Below the pieces are notes generated by a model. That model did no database searches. It worked only from the letters and a program-made list of their open reading frames with translations, and was not told where the DNA came from. Shown piece after piece: positions 41,973 to 51,080 of a stretch of DNA of 64,000 nt; the stretch's first letter is position 1, and each line of letters opens with the position of its first letter. Origin of the DNA: Muriicola jejuensis (GTDB taxonomy: Bacteria; Bacteroidota; Bacteroidia; Flavobacteriales; Flavobacteriaceae); contig NZ_JAABOP010000001.1 in the NCBI RefSeq assembly GCF_010671595.1, forward strand, positions 1,426,001 to 1,490,000. Direction: 5' to 3'. Both the position numbers and the translations under genes were made by a program.

Positions 41973-43643
41973 ATGTCGACCACCCCATTCTTTTCAAACC
42001 TCAACAGAAAGAAGACCACGGCAGAGATCGCCAAAACTACTTTCGACCTTATCGTCATAGGCGGAGGGATTACCGGAGGGGGAATTGCCCTCGACGCTGC
42101 CTCGAGAGGGATGAAGGTGCTCCTCCTGGAAAAAGGGGATTTTGCCTCTGGAACCAGCAGTAAATCCACTAAACTCATACACGGGGGGCTGCGTTATCTG
42201 AAGCAGTTCGACTTCTGGCTGGTCAAGGAAGTGGGTTCCGAACGCGCCATAGTTCACAAACTGGCACCCCACCTGGTCCTTCCGGAGAAAATGTTGCTGC
42301 CCCTTATCGATGGAGGGTCCTATGGGAAATGGCTGACTTCCGTCGGACTCAAAGTATACGATATCCTGGCACAGGTAAGCGGGGATGACAAGAGGAAGAT
42401 GCTGGAGAAGAAAGAGGCTCTGGCCCTGGAACCCCTGCTACCCAAGAAAAAGGTAAAAGGTGCCGGGTATTACGCAGAATACCGTACGGATGATGCCCGA
42501 CTCACCCTGGAGAACATCAAGACCAGCCTGGAGTTCGGGGCGAAGGCGCTCAACTACGCAGAGGTCACCGAATTCCTCTACAAAGAGGATATGGTCTGCG
42601 GGGTAAAGTTTACGGATGTCCTAAGCGGAGATACCTTCCCGGTGAAGGCCAAATACGTGATCAATGCGGCCGGTCCCTGGGTGGACGACCTGCGGAGTAT
42701 CAACCACAGCAAGAAAGGGAAACGCCTCCACCTCACAAAAGGGGTGCACCTGGTCTTTCCTCACAAAAAGCTGCCTGTAAAGCAATCCGTGTATTTCGAT
42801 GTGCCCGATGGCCGGATGATCTTCGCCATTCCCAGGGGAAAGATCACCTACGTGGGGACCACAGACACCAACTACAACTCGGACAAGGACCAGGTGGAAA
42901 CCGACCTTGCCGATGCCATTTACCTGATCGCCGCCGTAAACAATATGTTCCCTGAGATCGAACTGGAGATGAAAGACATTGAATCTTCCTGGGCAGGTCT
43001 TCGCCCCCTTATCCATGAAGAGGGGAAATCTGCCTCGGAACTCTCCAGGAAGGATGAGATCTTCACTTCGGACAGCGGACTCATAAGCATAGCCGGGGGG
43101 AAACTTACGGGGTACCGAAAGATGGCCGAGCGGGTAGTGAACAGGATCGCCAAAAAAATGGAAGAGGAGGAAGACAAGAAATGGCCCGAGTGCAAGACGG
43201 ATACCATCCCCCTCTGCGGCAATGACTTTAAAAAATACAAGGAGGTAAAAAAATACATCGAACAGGTCCATAGCCGAATCCAACCGGATGGTTTCTCGAA
43301 ATACGACGCCTGGTACCTGGTCACCAATTACGGAAAACAGACCGAGGAGATCCTAGAGCTCTATGAAAAGCGGAAAGAAAAGGACATACACCAAAGAATG
43401 ATCCTGTCAGAACTCGGATTCACCGTTGCCAGGGAAATGGTTCAGTCGCCCCTCGACTTCTTTGTCAGGCGAACCGGGCGGCTTTATTTTGACATCCAGA
43501 GCGTAAGGGATCACATGGATGCCGTTATCGGGGAATTGGGCAGGACCTTTAAGGCCGACAAAAAGGCCACAGCCGTTTGGAAGGAGGAACTGGAAGCCGA
43601 ATTGAAAACCCATTCAAGCTTCACCCTCGACAAGGATAAATAA
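41973..43643 (+). CDS. glpD: glycerol-3-phosphate dehydrogenase (FAD-dependent)
   Basis: This 556-residue flavoprotein oxidises glycerol-3-phosphate to dihydroxyacetone phosphate and feeds electrons to quinone at the inner membrane. The N-terminal FAD motif is DLIVIGGGITGGGIALDAASRG. Substrate-site regions SSKSTKLIHGGLRYL, GTSSK and WAGLRPLI are typical of GlpD, and the C-terminal all-helical DAO_C domain is present. It converges with gpsA across 8 bases, so opposite reactions of one metabolite pool are encoded tail to tail. Confidence 0.94.
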   Translation: MSTTPFFSNLNRKKTTAEIAKTTFDLIVIGGGITGGGIALDAASRGMKVLLLEKGDFASGTSSKSTKLIHGGLRYLKQFDFWLVKEVGSERAIVHKLAPHLVLPEKMLLPLIDGGSYGKWLTSVGLKVYDILAQVSGDDKRKMLEKKEALALEPLLPKKKVKGAGYYAEYRTDDARLTLENIKTSLEFGAKALNYAEVTEFLYKEDMVCGVKFTDVLSGDTFPVKAKYVINAAGPWVDDLRSINHSKKGKRLHLTKGVHLVFPHKKLPVKQSVYFDVPDGRMIFAIPRGKITYVGTTDTNYNSDKDQVETDLADAIYLIAAVNNMFPEIELEMKDIESSWAGLRPLIHEEGKSASELSRKDEIFTSDSGLISIAGGKLTGYRKMAERVVNRIAKKMEEEEDKKWPECKTDTIPLCGNDFKKYKEVKKYIEQVHSRIQPDGFSKYDAWYLVTNYGKQTEEILELYEKRKEKDIHQRMILSELGFTVAREMVQSPLDFFVRRTGRLYFDIQSVRDHMDAVIGELGRTFKADKKATAVWKEELEAELKTHSSFTLDKDK

Positions 43644-43651
43644 GCTTCACC

Positions 43652-44653
43652 TTAGTCCATACGATCCGCAAGTGCCTTAAAGTTCTTTCGGGCGCTTTCG
43701 TTCTGGTAGAGGATGCGGTAGACCGTATCTATGATGGGGGTGCGGACCTTGTTCTTGAAAGAATTCTTTTGCTCATAGGCGCTTTTGGTCGCATAATACC
43801 CCTCGGCCACCATGTTCATTTCCATCATAGCACTCTTTACGGTATAGCCTTTTCCGATCATATTGCCGAACATCCGGTTCCGGCTGAAGGTGGAATAGCC
43901 GGTCACCAGCAGGTCGCCCAGATAGGCAGAATTGTTGATGTTACGCTTCATCTTATGCACCCTCTTGATATACCTTTTCATCTCCCGGATCGCGTTGCTC
44001 ATCAGCACGCTCTGAAAATTGTCCCCATAACCCAAACCGTGCGCGATCCCTGCTGCCAGGGCGTAAATGTTCTTCAGCATGGCGGCGTATTCCGTGCCGA
44101 TGATATCATCTGAGATCTTGGTTTTGATAGACTCGCTGCCCAGTTTGGAGGCTACCAGTTTAGCCTTGTCCTTGTCTGCAGAGGCTACCGTGAGGTAAGA
44201 GAGCCGGTCTAAGGCCACTTCCTCTGCATGGCATGGTCCGGTGATCACACCGATATTTTTTAATGGGATGTCGTATGCATCGTGGAAATGCTCTCCCACG
44301 ATCTTGCCGCTTTCCGGCACGATCCCCTTGATGGCGCTAAAGATGATCTTGTCCTTCAGCGGAATGCTGAGTTTTTGCAATTCGCTTTCCAAAAAGGCCG
44401 ATGGGATAGCAAAGATAAGTACGTCCGCGGCTTTCACGGCTACGTCGATATTGTCCGTAAGGTTGAGCTGGGACAACCTGAATTCTACCGAGGTGAGGTA
44501 GTTCGGATTGTGTTTGTTGGTCTTTATGAATTCGATGGCCTCAGAATTCCTCATATACCAGGTTACCTTCGGAAGATTTTTTGTCAGCATTTTCACCAGG
44601 GCCGTCGCCCAGCTGCCTCCTCCCAGAACGGCAAATCGCACTTGCTTTTTCAT
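43652..44653 (-). CDS. gpsA: NAD(P)-dependent glycerol-3-phosphate dehydrogenase
   Basis: This 333-residue enzyme reduces dihydroxyacetone phosphate to glycerol-3-phosphate for phospholipid synthesis. The Rossmann motif GGGSWATALVKML, the AIPSAFLESEL region, GPCHAEEVALD and the catalytic-lysine region MLKNIYALAAGIAHGLGYGDN are as expected. It lies opposite glpD. Confidence 0.93.
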   Translation of the reverse strand: MKKQVRFAVLGGGSWATALVKMLTKNLPKVTWYMRNSEAIEFIKTNKHNPNYLTSVEFRLSQLNLTDNIDVAVKAADVLIFAIPSAFLESELQKLSIPLKDKIIFSAIKGIVPESGKIVGEHFHDAYDIPLKNIGVITGPCHAEEVALDRLSYLTVASADKDKAKLVASKLGSESIKTKISDDIIGTEYAAMLKNIYALAAGIAHGLGYGDNFQSVLMSNAIREMKRYIKRVHKMKRNINNSAYLGDLLVTGYSTFSRNRMFGNMIGKGYTVKSAMMEMNMVAEGYYATKSAYEQKNSFKNKVRTPIIDTVYRILYQNESARKNFKALADRMD

Positions 44654-44779
44654 ATTCCCTTCTTTGGGGATTAAAAGTAATTAAAATCAAATAGTATGTA
44701 AATATCAGTAAATCAGATATTTAAAACAAATGGCATGATGCTTGTTTACAAATATACAAGAATCATAAAACCGAGTGCC

Positions 44780-45718
44780 ATGAGAAATTTTACCCTTTTA
44801 AGTTTAGCGACCTTCGCGATGCTTACCTTAAGCAGCTGTTATACCGAGGTCATTGTGGATGATGTCATTGTGGATGATGTTCCTCTGCAGACCAGACAGG
44901 TCTTGCAGGCCTATGATCTGTGGTATGTCGATATCGAGTCTACCCAGGGGCTGGGGGAAGTGCCATTTATGCAGAGAGCCTTTACCCTCTCCTTTGTCAA
45001 TGGGTTGCTCTATGCCAATAACAACCTGTCTGGCATCGGAAGAACGGGTAACGGACTCGGGATTCGGGTTGGGTATTTCGATGCCGGAGGAGGTGTCCTG
45101 GAGATCGACCACGATATTGACGGGGTGTGGACTTTCGAGGTGTACAATGTGAATGGCAGGACCATAGAACTCTATAACAGGCGTTCTAATACTTCCTATT
45201 TCCTTGACGGATATCAGCGTTCTGATTTCGACTATGACCGACTATTCTATGAGAACATAGAACTCCTCCTTCAGGAATACGACGTTTGGGAAAAGACCTA
45301 TGTGAGCGATACCGGCTACCTCAATGACTTTGACCAGGAGAACTTCCTGCAGTTCTTTCAGGGTGGTACCGGCACCCGCTTCAGGTCGTCCATAGATCCC
45401 ATTGGGACTCCTTTACCGAATATTGTCTGGGATTACGAAGGGTTTTACGAGATCTACAATGTACAAAACGATGAAACGCTCAAAACTTTAACACTGGACT
45501 ACTCCTTTATGGGCAATGATTATTTTGAGTTGTACGTTATTGATGACAGGACCATAGAGTTGTACCACCCAGACAGCGGAACGGTCTATGAGTTCACAGG
45601 GAGGGGCTATATCCAGTACCTGAAATCAGAAAGAACCCCTGAATCCAGGAAGCGTCTGAAAAGCAACCATCCCACCATGGATGTGAAAAGGCAAAGGAAG
45701 GCGGTTTCCGGGAAATAG
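44780..45718 (+). CDS. repeat-containing lipoprotein of unknown function
   Basis: This 312-residue protein has a lipoprotein signal with lipobox LTLSSC. Right after the cysteine is an exact tandem repeat VIVDDVIVDD, encoded by two copies of a 15-base unit. The body consists of two related ~100-residue halves, each with a W(T/D)-F/Y-E-x-YNV ... RTIELY pattern (VYNVNGRTIELYNR and YVIDDRTIELYHPD). No known family is recognised. ATG at 44780 gives the correct signal sequence. A strong terminator follows, so it is monocistronic. Confidence 0.82.
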   Translation: MRNFTLLSLATFAMLTLSSCYTEVIVDDVIVDDVPLQTRQVLQAYDLWYVDIESTQGLGEVPFMQRAFTLSFVNGLLYANNNLSGIGRTGNGLGIRVGYFDAGGGVLEIDHDIDGVWTFEVYNVNGRTIELYNRRSNTSYFLDGYQRSDFDYDRLFYENIELLLQEYDVWEKTYVSDTGYLNDFDQENFLQFFQGGTGTRFRSSIDPIGTPLPNIVWDYEGFYEIYNVQNDETLKTLTLDYSFMGNDYFELYVIDDRTIELYHPDSGTVYEFTGRGYIQYLKSERTPESRKRLKSNHPTMDVKRQRKAVSGK

Positions 45719-45757
45719 ATAAAGAAGCATAATTTTTTTGGTTGGTTATTTGGTTAG

Positions 45758-45797
45758 AAACCGTCCTGCCCTTCCCGGGCAGGGCGGTTTTATCTTT
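45758..45797 (+). terminator. intrinsic terminator after the repeat lipoprotein gene
   Basis: A 14-bp stem, 45758-45771 with 45777-45790, pairs with one U-G wobble and is followed by TTTATCTTTT. Confidence 0.88.
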
Positions 45798-45847
45798 TCA
45801 CTCCTATTTTTTCGTACCTTAACTCAGCAATTCTTCAATGAGAAAAG

Positions 45848-46819
45848 ATGGATTCCAGGTATGACGTTAAAGCGGGAAATACGGGGCACAAGGAGATCCC
45901 GGGGAACCCTTCCACAGCTACCAGCAGTAGCAAGAAATTGAACGACCGTTCGGCAGGCGGCCCATTGAAAGTAATGAGTGAGGAGGATTGGCAATTCTGG
46001 GTTCACAACGGTTATGTGGTGATCAAAAAAGCCGTGCCCAGAGAACAGGCACAAGAAACGGCCCGGTTTCTCTGGGAATTCGACGAAAAGGACCCAAATA
46101 ACCCCGAGACCTGGTACGCACCACCAAGAGCCGAAATGAAGATGAAGGAACTGGCGGGTACCGGCATGGTGGAGGTATACAACCACCAGCTCCTCTGGAA
46201 CAACAGGCAGACCCAAATGGTCTATGAGGCCTTTGTGGATATTTGGGGGACGGAGAAATTGTGGGTGACCATAGACCGGGCCAACCTCAACTTTCCACAA
46301 CGTCCCGGCTTTGAACAGAAGGGCTTTATACACTGGGATTACGATCCGGAGACCAAGCCCCAGAATGTTCAGGGGGTCCTTGCCCTTGCAGACCAGACAG
46401 ACGAGAACATGGGCGGATTTCAGTGCATCCCCTGGCTCTTCAGAAATTATGAGACCTGGAAGGAGGGTCAGCCTAAAGACCGGGATCGTTTCCAGCCAGA
46501 CATTACGGGCCTCGAGGACAAGATCGTAAAGGTAAAACTGGAGACGGGTGACCTCTTGATCTTCAACAGCCTCCAGCCACACGGGATCAGGCCCAATCGC
46601 TCCAAGGATCGGGTCCGGATCGCCCAGTACATCTCCATGATGCCGGCAGAACCCGAAAACGAGGCCCTGCTCAACTGGAGGATACATTCCTGGAAGAACC
46701 GCGTTGCCCCGGATGGGTACGCCTTTCCCGGCGATCCCAGGAACTGGGAGCAGGAAAAATACGGGACTGCGAAATTATCTCCTCTGGGAGAAAAGTTGTT
46801 GGGTCTCACCTCCTGGTAA
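45848..46819 (+). CDS. phytanoyl-CoA dioxygenase (PhyH) family protein
   Basis: This 323-residue Fe(II)/2-oxoglutarate oxygenase has the metal motif H-x-D in FIHWDYDPETKP and the distal His in NSLQPHGIRPNRSKDRVRIAQY, which also carries the 2OG-binding Arg. The N-terminal ~45 residues are low-complexity and rich in Ser/Asn. The sequence EEDWQFWVHNGYVVIKKAV is the usual PhyH opening. Substrate unknown. It stands alone between the repeat lipoprotein and SulP3. Confidence 0.86.
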   Translation: MDSRYDVKAGNTGHKEIPGNPSTATSSSKKLNDRSAGGPLKVMSEEDWQFWVHNGYVVIKKAVPREQAQETARFLWEFDEKDPNNPETWYAPPRAEMKMKELAGTGMVEVYNHQLLWNNRQTQMVYEAFVDIWGTEKLWVTIDRANLNFPQRPGFEQKGFIHWDYDPETKPQNVQGVLALADQTDENMGGFQCIPWLFRNYETWKEGQPKDRDRFQPDITGLEDKIVKVKLETGDLLIFNSLQPHGIRPNRSKDRVRIAQYISMMPAEPENEALLNWRIHSWKNRVAPDGYAFPGDPRNWEQEKYGTAKLSPLGEKLLGLTSW

Positions 46820-46872
46820 GCCCTAAAATCCTGAAATCTCTTGCGGGAGTCGGCCACCTTGTAAATTAATGG

Positions 46873-46880
46873 TACTTTTG
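46873..46880 (+). promoter_or_regulatory. -7 promoter element of SulP3
   Basis: TACTTTTG matches TAnnTTTG, 21 bases before the inferred TTG start codon of the transporter gene. It supports a start near 46902 and a very short leader. Confidence 0.48.
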
Positions 46881-46901
46881 CCCCCTTAAATTCACAAGGA
46901 T

Positions 46902-48431
46902 TTGAAGAAGTACCTCCATTTGTTCGATTTTTCCCAGAAAGTTAATTACCGGACCGAGATCTTATCGGGACTAACGGTAGCCCTGGCCCTGGTTCCGGAA
47001 GCCATCGCATTCGCTCTTATCGCCGGGCTTTCTCCCCTTACGGGTCTCTACGCCGCTTTCGTCATGGGGCTGGTCACTTCCGTCCTGGGAGGCCGGCCGG
47101 GGATGATCTCCGGAGCCACAGGTGCCGTAGCCGTGGTTATCGTAACCCTCGCCCAGCAACACGGGGTGGAATACGTTTTTGCGGCGGTCGTACTGGCCGG
47201 ACTCCTGCAGGTACTGGCCGGGGTTTTAAGGTTGGGTAAGCTCATGCGACTGGTGCCCCACCCGGTGATCTTCGGGTTTGTGAACGGTCTGGCCATCATC
47301 ATCTTCATGTCCCAGCTAGATCAATTCAAGAATTCCGACGGGAGTTGGATGGGGGGAAGTACATTGCTTTTATTTTCCGGACTGGTATTGCTGACCATGC
47401 TCGTCATCTGGGGCCTGCCCAGGCTGAGCAAGGCCGTGCCTGCTTCTCTCGTAGCCATCCTGCTGGTGTTTGGCATCGTCTTTTTATTTGGAATTGAAAC
47501 CCGAACCATAGGGGATATAGCTTCCATTAAGGGAGGGTTTCCGCCCTTCCACCTTCCGGAGGTTCCCTTCACCCTGGAGACCCTGCAGATCATTTTTCCG
47601 TATGCCGCGATCGTGGCCGGGGTCGGACTCATAGAAAGTTTGCTTACCCTGAATATCGTGGATGAGATCACGGAGACCAGGGGCCGCGGAAACAAAGAGG
47701 CTGTGGCACAGGGCACGGCCAATATCCTCTCCGGGGTTTTTTCCGGGATGGGAGGATGTGCTATGATCGGGCAGAGCCTAATCAATACCTCCAACGGTGC
47801 CAGGGCGCGACTTTCAGGCATCGTGGCCTCCCTTATGCTCCTGGTCTTTGTGGTCTATGGTGCAGATCTGATAGAAAGAGTGCCTATGGCGGCCCTAACT
47901 GGCCTGATGATCATGGTTGCCCTGGGAACCTTTGAATGGGCAAGCCTTCGTACTTTCAGGAGGATGCCAAAGAGTGATGTCCTTGTTATGGTCCTGGTCA
48001 CCCTGGTAACGGTTTTCCTGCACAACCTCGCTTTGGCTGTGCTAGTAGGGGTGATCATTGCTGCCCTGGTATTTGCCTGGGACAACGCCAAGCGTATCCG
48101 GGCCCGAAAATATCTAGATGAAGATGGGGTAAAGCACTATGAGATCTACGGCCCCCTCTTTTTTGGATCGGTTGCCCTTTTTAATGAAAAGTTCGATGTG
48201 CTAAACGACCCCGATGAGGTGATCATCGACTTCAGGGAAAGCAGGGTAGTAGACATGTCGGCCATAGAAGCCTTGAACAAGATCACCGAAAGATACCTCA
48301 AAGTGGGCAAGAAGGTGCATTTGAAACACCTGAGCAGGGACTGCAAACAGCTACTCAAAAATGCAGATGATATCATCGAGGTCAATGTCCTGGAAGACCC
48401 AACCTACAAGGTGGTGGTCGATAAGATCTGA
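46902..48431 (+). CDS. SulP-family anion transporter with STAS domain (SulP3)
   Basis: This 509-residue membrane protein shows the SulP opening EILSGLTVALALVPEAIAFALIAGLSPLTGLYAAF, the GRPGMISGATGAVAVV motif and a C-terminal STAS domain (~425-505; EVIIDFRESRVVDMSAIEALNKI). It is more compact than SulP1. The start appears to be TTG at 46902, since no in-frame ATG occurs before the first membrane span. It has no carbonic anhydrase neighbour, so its substrate may differ from that of SulP1/2. Confidence 0.87.
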   Translation: MKKYLHLFDFSQKVNYRTEILSGLTVALALVPEAIAFALIAGLSPLTGLYAAFVMGLVTSVLGGRPGMISGATGAVAVVIVTLAQQHGVEYVFAAVVLAGLLQVLAGVLRLGKLMRLVPHPVIFGFVNGLAIIIFMSQLDQFKNSDGSWMGGSTLLLFSGLVLLTMLVIWGLPRLSKAVPASLVAILLVFGIVFLFGIETRTIGDIASIKGGFPPFHLPEVPFTLETLQIIFPYAAIVAGVGLIESLLTLNIVDEITETRGRGNKEAVAQGTANILSGVFSGMGGCAMIGQSLINTSNGARARLSGIVASLMLLVFVVYGADLIERVPMAALTGLMIMVALGTFEWASLRTFRRMPKSDVLVMVLVTLVTVFLHNLALAVLVGVIIAALVFAWDNAKRIRARKYLDEDGVKHYEIYGPLFFGSVALFNEKFDVLNDPDEVIIDFRESRVVDMSAIEALNKITERYLKVGKKVHLKHLSRDCKQLLKNADDIIEVNVLEDPTYKVVVDKI

Positions 48432-48440
48432 GGAAGGTAC

Positions 48441-50177
48441 CTATTCCTGCAAAGGACCTAAGGTAAACACCAGGGCCTGCCAGGGTTCCAGGGAGAATAC
48501 CCGGTCCTTGTAGTACACCTGCGGCAGATTGTTCAACAGCAGGTCTTCCAGTTCTTCTTCCACGGGCACCGGAAGGGTCACGATATCGTTCGAAAAGTTC
48601 AAAATGACGAGCATTTTCTGACCTTCCCATTCCCTGGTATATGCATAGATCTTCTCGTGCTCCGGCAAAAGGAGGGTATAGGCACCGTAGACGAGGGCAG
48701 GACTTTCCTTTCGCAGGGAAACCATGGCCTTGAAATGGTTGAGTACTGACGAAGGGTCTTCCTTCTCCACCGCCACATTGACCGTCTTGTAATTCTCGTT
48801 GACAGGCAGCCATGGGGTTCCGGAACTGAACCCGGCATTGAGGGTGGTATCCCATTGCATGGGGGTACGGCCATTATCTCTGGAGGAGAATTTCAGGTTA
48901 GCCATATAGGTTTCCAGGTCTCCTCCGGCCAACTTCACCTTTTCATATCCATTCAGGGCAGCGATGTCCCTGTATAGGGAAATACTGTCGAATCCGATAT
49001 TGGTCATCCCCAACTCGTCCCCGTAGTAGCAGTAGGGAGTACCCCTCATGCTGAGGATAAAAGTGTTGAGTAGTTTGGCGGAGGCTGCCCTGAATCTTGG
49101 GTCATCACTGCCGAAACGGCTCACGAGTCGGGCCTGGTCGTGGTTGGCCAAAAAGATGGAAAGCCACCCCTTTTCGGCGAATTCCTGATCCCAGCGGGAA
49201 AAGACCTCCTTGAAATGTGCCAGGGAGTACCCTTCCGGTTTGGCGATATCCACCCCTTCAAAGGCATAGGCCATGTTGAGTTCCTTCCGGTCAGCATCCA
49301 CCAGTTCGTGGGCTTCCTCAAAATTACGACCAGCTCCCTCAGCCACCGACATCACATCGTATTTGCTAAAGACTTCCTGGTTCATTTCCCTGAGGTAGTC
49401 GTGCAATCCTGGCTGCATGGCGTAGTATTGTATAAAATTTTGCTCCAAGTCATCCGGGAATTCCGGATAGGTGGTATCCTTGGCTGCAAACTGGAAGGCG
49501 TCAAGCCGGAAACCGTCCACTCCCTTTTCTGCCCAGAATTTCATCAGGTCATAGACCTCCTGCCTCACCTTTGGATTCTCCCATTTGAGGTCGGGTTGTT
49601 GTTGTGAGAAGTAATGCAGGTAATACGCATCGGTGATGGAATCGTATTTCCAGGCGTCACCGGCCGCGTCAAAGAGGCTGTAGCGATAAGGGGGCTTTCC
49701 CTTCTCGGCAGGCCACCAGTGGTAGTAATCCCGGTAAGGGTTGTCCCTGGAGCTGCGCGACTGCAGGAACCACTCGTGCTGGTCACTGCTGTGATTCACG
49801 ACCACATCCATGATAAAACGGATCCCGCGGTCGTGCATGCCTTTGAGCATAGCATCAAAATCCTCCATGGTGCCGAACTCCTCCATAATACTTCGGTAGT
49901 CGCTGATATCATACCCATTGTCCGCATTGGGAGAGCTGTAGATAGGGTTAAGCCAGACCATGGTCACTCCCAGGCTTTGGATATAGTCTAATTCCTCGAT
50001 GATCCCCTTCAAGTCGCCAACCCCGTCCCCGTCCGTATCCTTGAAACTGCGGGGGTAGATCTGGTAGACGATTCCTTCCTTCCACCAGGTGTCGTCTTTA
50101 ATTACAGTAGATTCGGCCTTCTCAGAACAACCGGTTATACAAAAGACCAGGGCGGTGCACAGAAGGAAGTATCTCAT
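48441..50177 (-). CDS. GH13 alpha-glucosidase/alpha-amylase family lipoprotein
   Basis: This 578-residue protein has a lipoprotein signal (lipobox CITGC), so it is anchored in the envelope. The GH13 barrel follows: WWKEGIVYQIYPRSFKDTDGDGVGDLKGI, DVVVNHSSDQHEWF, the nucleophile Asp in GVDGFRLDAFQF, the acid/base Glu in MSVAEG, and ANHDQARLVSRFG. The calcium-like DTDGDGVGD and overall pattern fit the oligo-1,6-glucosidase/alpha-glucosidase subgroup acting on short alpha-glucans. No SusC/SusD pair is nearby. ATG at 50177 is preferred to an in-frame TTG 9 bases upstream. Confidence 0.88.
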   Translation of the reverse strand: MRYFLLCTALVFCITGCSEKAESTVIKDDTWWKEGIVYQIYPRSFKDTDGDGVGDLKGIIEELDYIQSLGVTMVWLNPIYSSPNADNGYDISDYRSIMEEFGTMEDFDAMLKGMHDRGIRFIMDVVVNHSSDQHEWFLQSRSSRDNPYRDYYHWWPAEKGKPPYRYSLFDAAGDAWKYDSITDAYYLHYFSQQQPDLKWENPKVRQEVYDLMKFWAEKGVDGFRLDAFQFAAKDTTYPEFPDDLEQNFIQYYAMQPGLHDYLREMNQEVFSKYDVMSVAEGAGRNFEEAHELVDADRKELNMAYAFEGVDIAKPEGYSLAHFKEVFSRWDQEFAEKGWLSIFLANHDQARLVSRFGSDDPRFRAASAKLLNTFILSMRGTPYCYYGDELGMTNIGFDSISLYRDIAALNGYEKVKLAGGDLETYMANLKFSSRDNGRTPMQWDTTLNAGFSSGTPWLPVNENYKTVNVAVEKEDPSSVLNHFKAMVSLRKESPALVYGAYTLLLPEHEKIYAYTREWEGQKMLVILNFSNDIVTLPVPVEEELEDLLLNNLPQVYYKDRVFSLEPWQALVFTLGPLQE

Positions 50178-50284
50178 ATTGGGCAAGTGTTAGAAATCTC
50201 CTTAAAAATAGGGAATATAGGCCAGTTTCAGAACCCTTGTCTTCAAATTAAATCCCGATTTACCGTAAGAAAGGGGCGTTGTTT

Positions 50285-51010
50285 TTATCGAATTTGGTAT
50301 TCCACATAGAGCAGGGCCCTGACCTTGAGTGTCCCAGTATTGACGGCAATATCGCCGCCCTGTTTCATATCCATTTCAAGGTTCATCACGCTATTCCTTT
50401 GCATGTCATTCACAGGGAAGGATACTTCCGGGGTCACATTGCTGATCCTGCTGATCGCCTTCTCAGTCTCCGGCAATTGGGAGAGAAGTTCGTCAGCAAG
50501 GGCATTGGCCTTGGAAAGGGCATCCAGGTAGGCTTTATTCTCCAGCCCATTGATATCTGAGTGGGAATAGGACAGACCACCCAGATTCAGGTTCTCATTC
50601 TCGAGTAAGGTGGAGTAGATCATCGGCAGGGAATCCATGGATCTCACGGTGACCACAATGGAGGTCGAACTTTCATACCCGATGAACACCTGCTCCCCGT
50701 TATCCCACCGGTACTTTTTGTTTAGCTCCACATTGGTGGTCAGAATGTCTTTGGGTGCGATCCCAAAACCCTTCAACTGATCGGTGAGCGCATTCGATTT
50801 TACCACCAGGCATTCTTTAGCAGCTAGGACAGTCGACTCCACGCAGCTCAGGTTGGCCCGGAAGGAGGCCATGTTAGGCAGGGTCTCGATTTCCCCAACC
50901 GATTTCAGCATGATAGTCTTTGGAGGGTTCTGAATTTGAGTGCTGCCTACACGGCAACCGGCGATGAACAGAAAGGCCAGAAGTATTGTGAGTGTTCTCA
51001 TAGATTTCAT
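50285..51010 (-). CDS. SIMPL domain (DUF541) lipoprotein
   Basis: This 241-residue protein has a lipoprotein signal (AFLFIAGC). A SIMPL/DUF541 domain follows: MLKSVGEIETLPNMASFRANLSC, ALTDQLKGFGIAPKDILTTNVELNKKY, and a closing LKVRALLYVEYQI. SIMPL proteins are periplasmic and poorly understood, with links to oxidative stress and outer-membrane protection. The ATG at 51010 gives the correct signal. It lies downstream of the DUF885 gene on the same strand with a 70-base gap. Confidence 0.85.
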   Translation of the reverse strand: MKSMRTLTILLAFLFIAGCRVGSTQIQNPPKTIMLKSVGEIETLPNMASFRANLSCVESTVLAAKECLVVKSNALTDQLKGFGIAPKDILTTNVELNKKYRWDNGEQVFIGYESSTSIVVTVRSMDSLPMIYSTLLENENLNLGGLSYSHSDINGLENKAYLDALSKANALADELLSQLPETEKAISRISNVTPEVSFPVNDMQRNSVMNLEMDMKQGGDIAVNTGTLKVRALLYVEYQIR

Positions 51011-51080
51011 TTTTGAATTGATTTCAAATCCTGTGCCAACTGATAAGCTTCCCCATAAAATAAGGATTACGCGAAGGAGG

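Noticed and set aside
48441-50177. Polysaccharide utilisation locus around the GH13 lipoprotein
   Set aside because: No SusC/SusD pair, sensor or second glycoside hydrolase lies beside it, and the amylosucrase at 31.6 kb is too far away.
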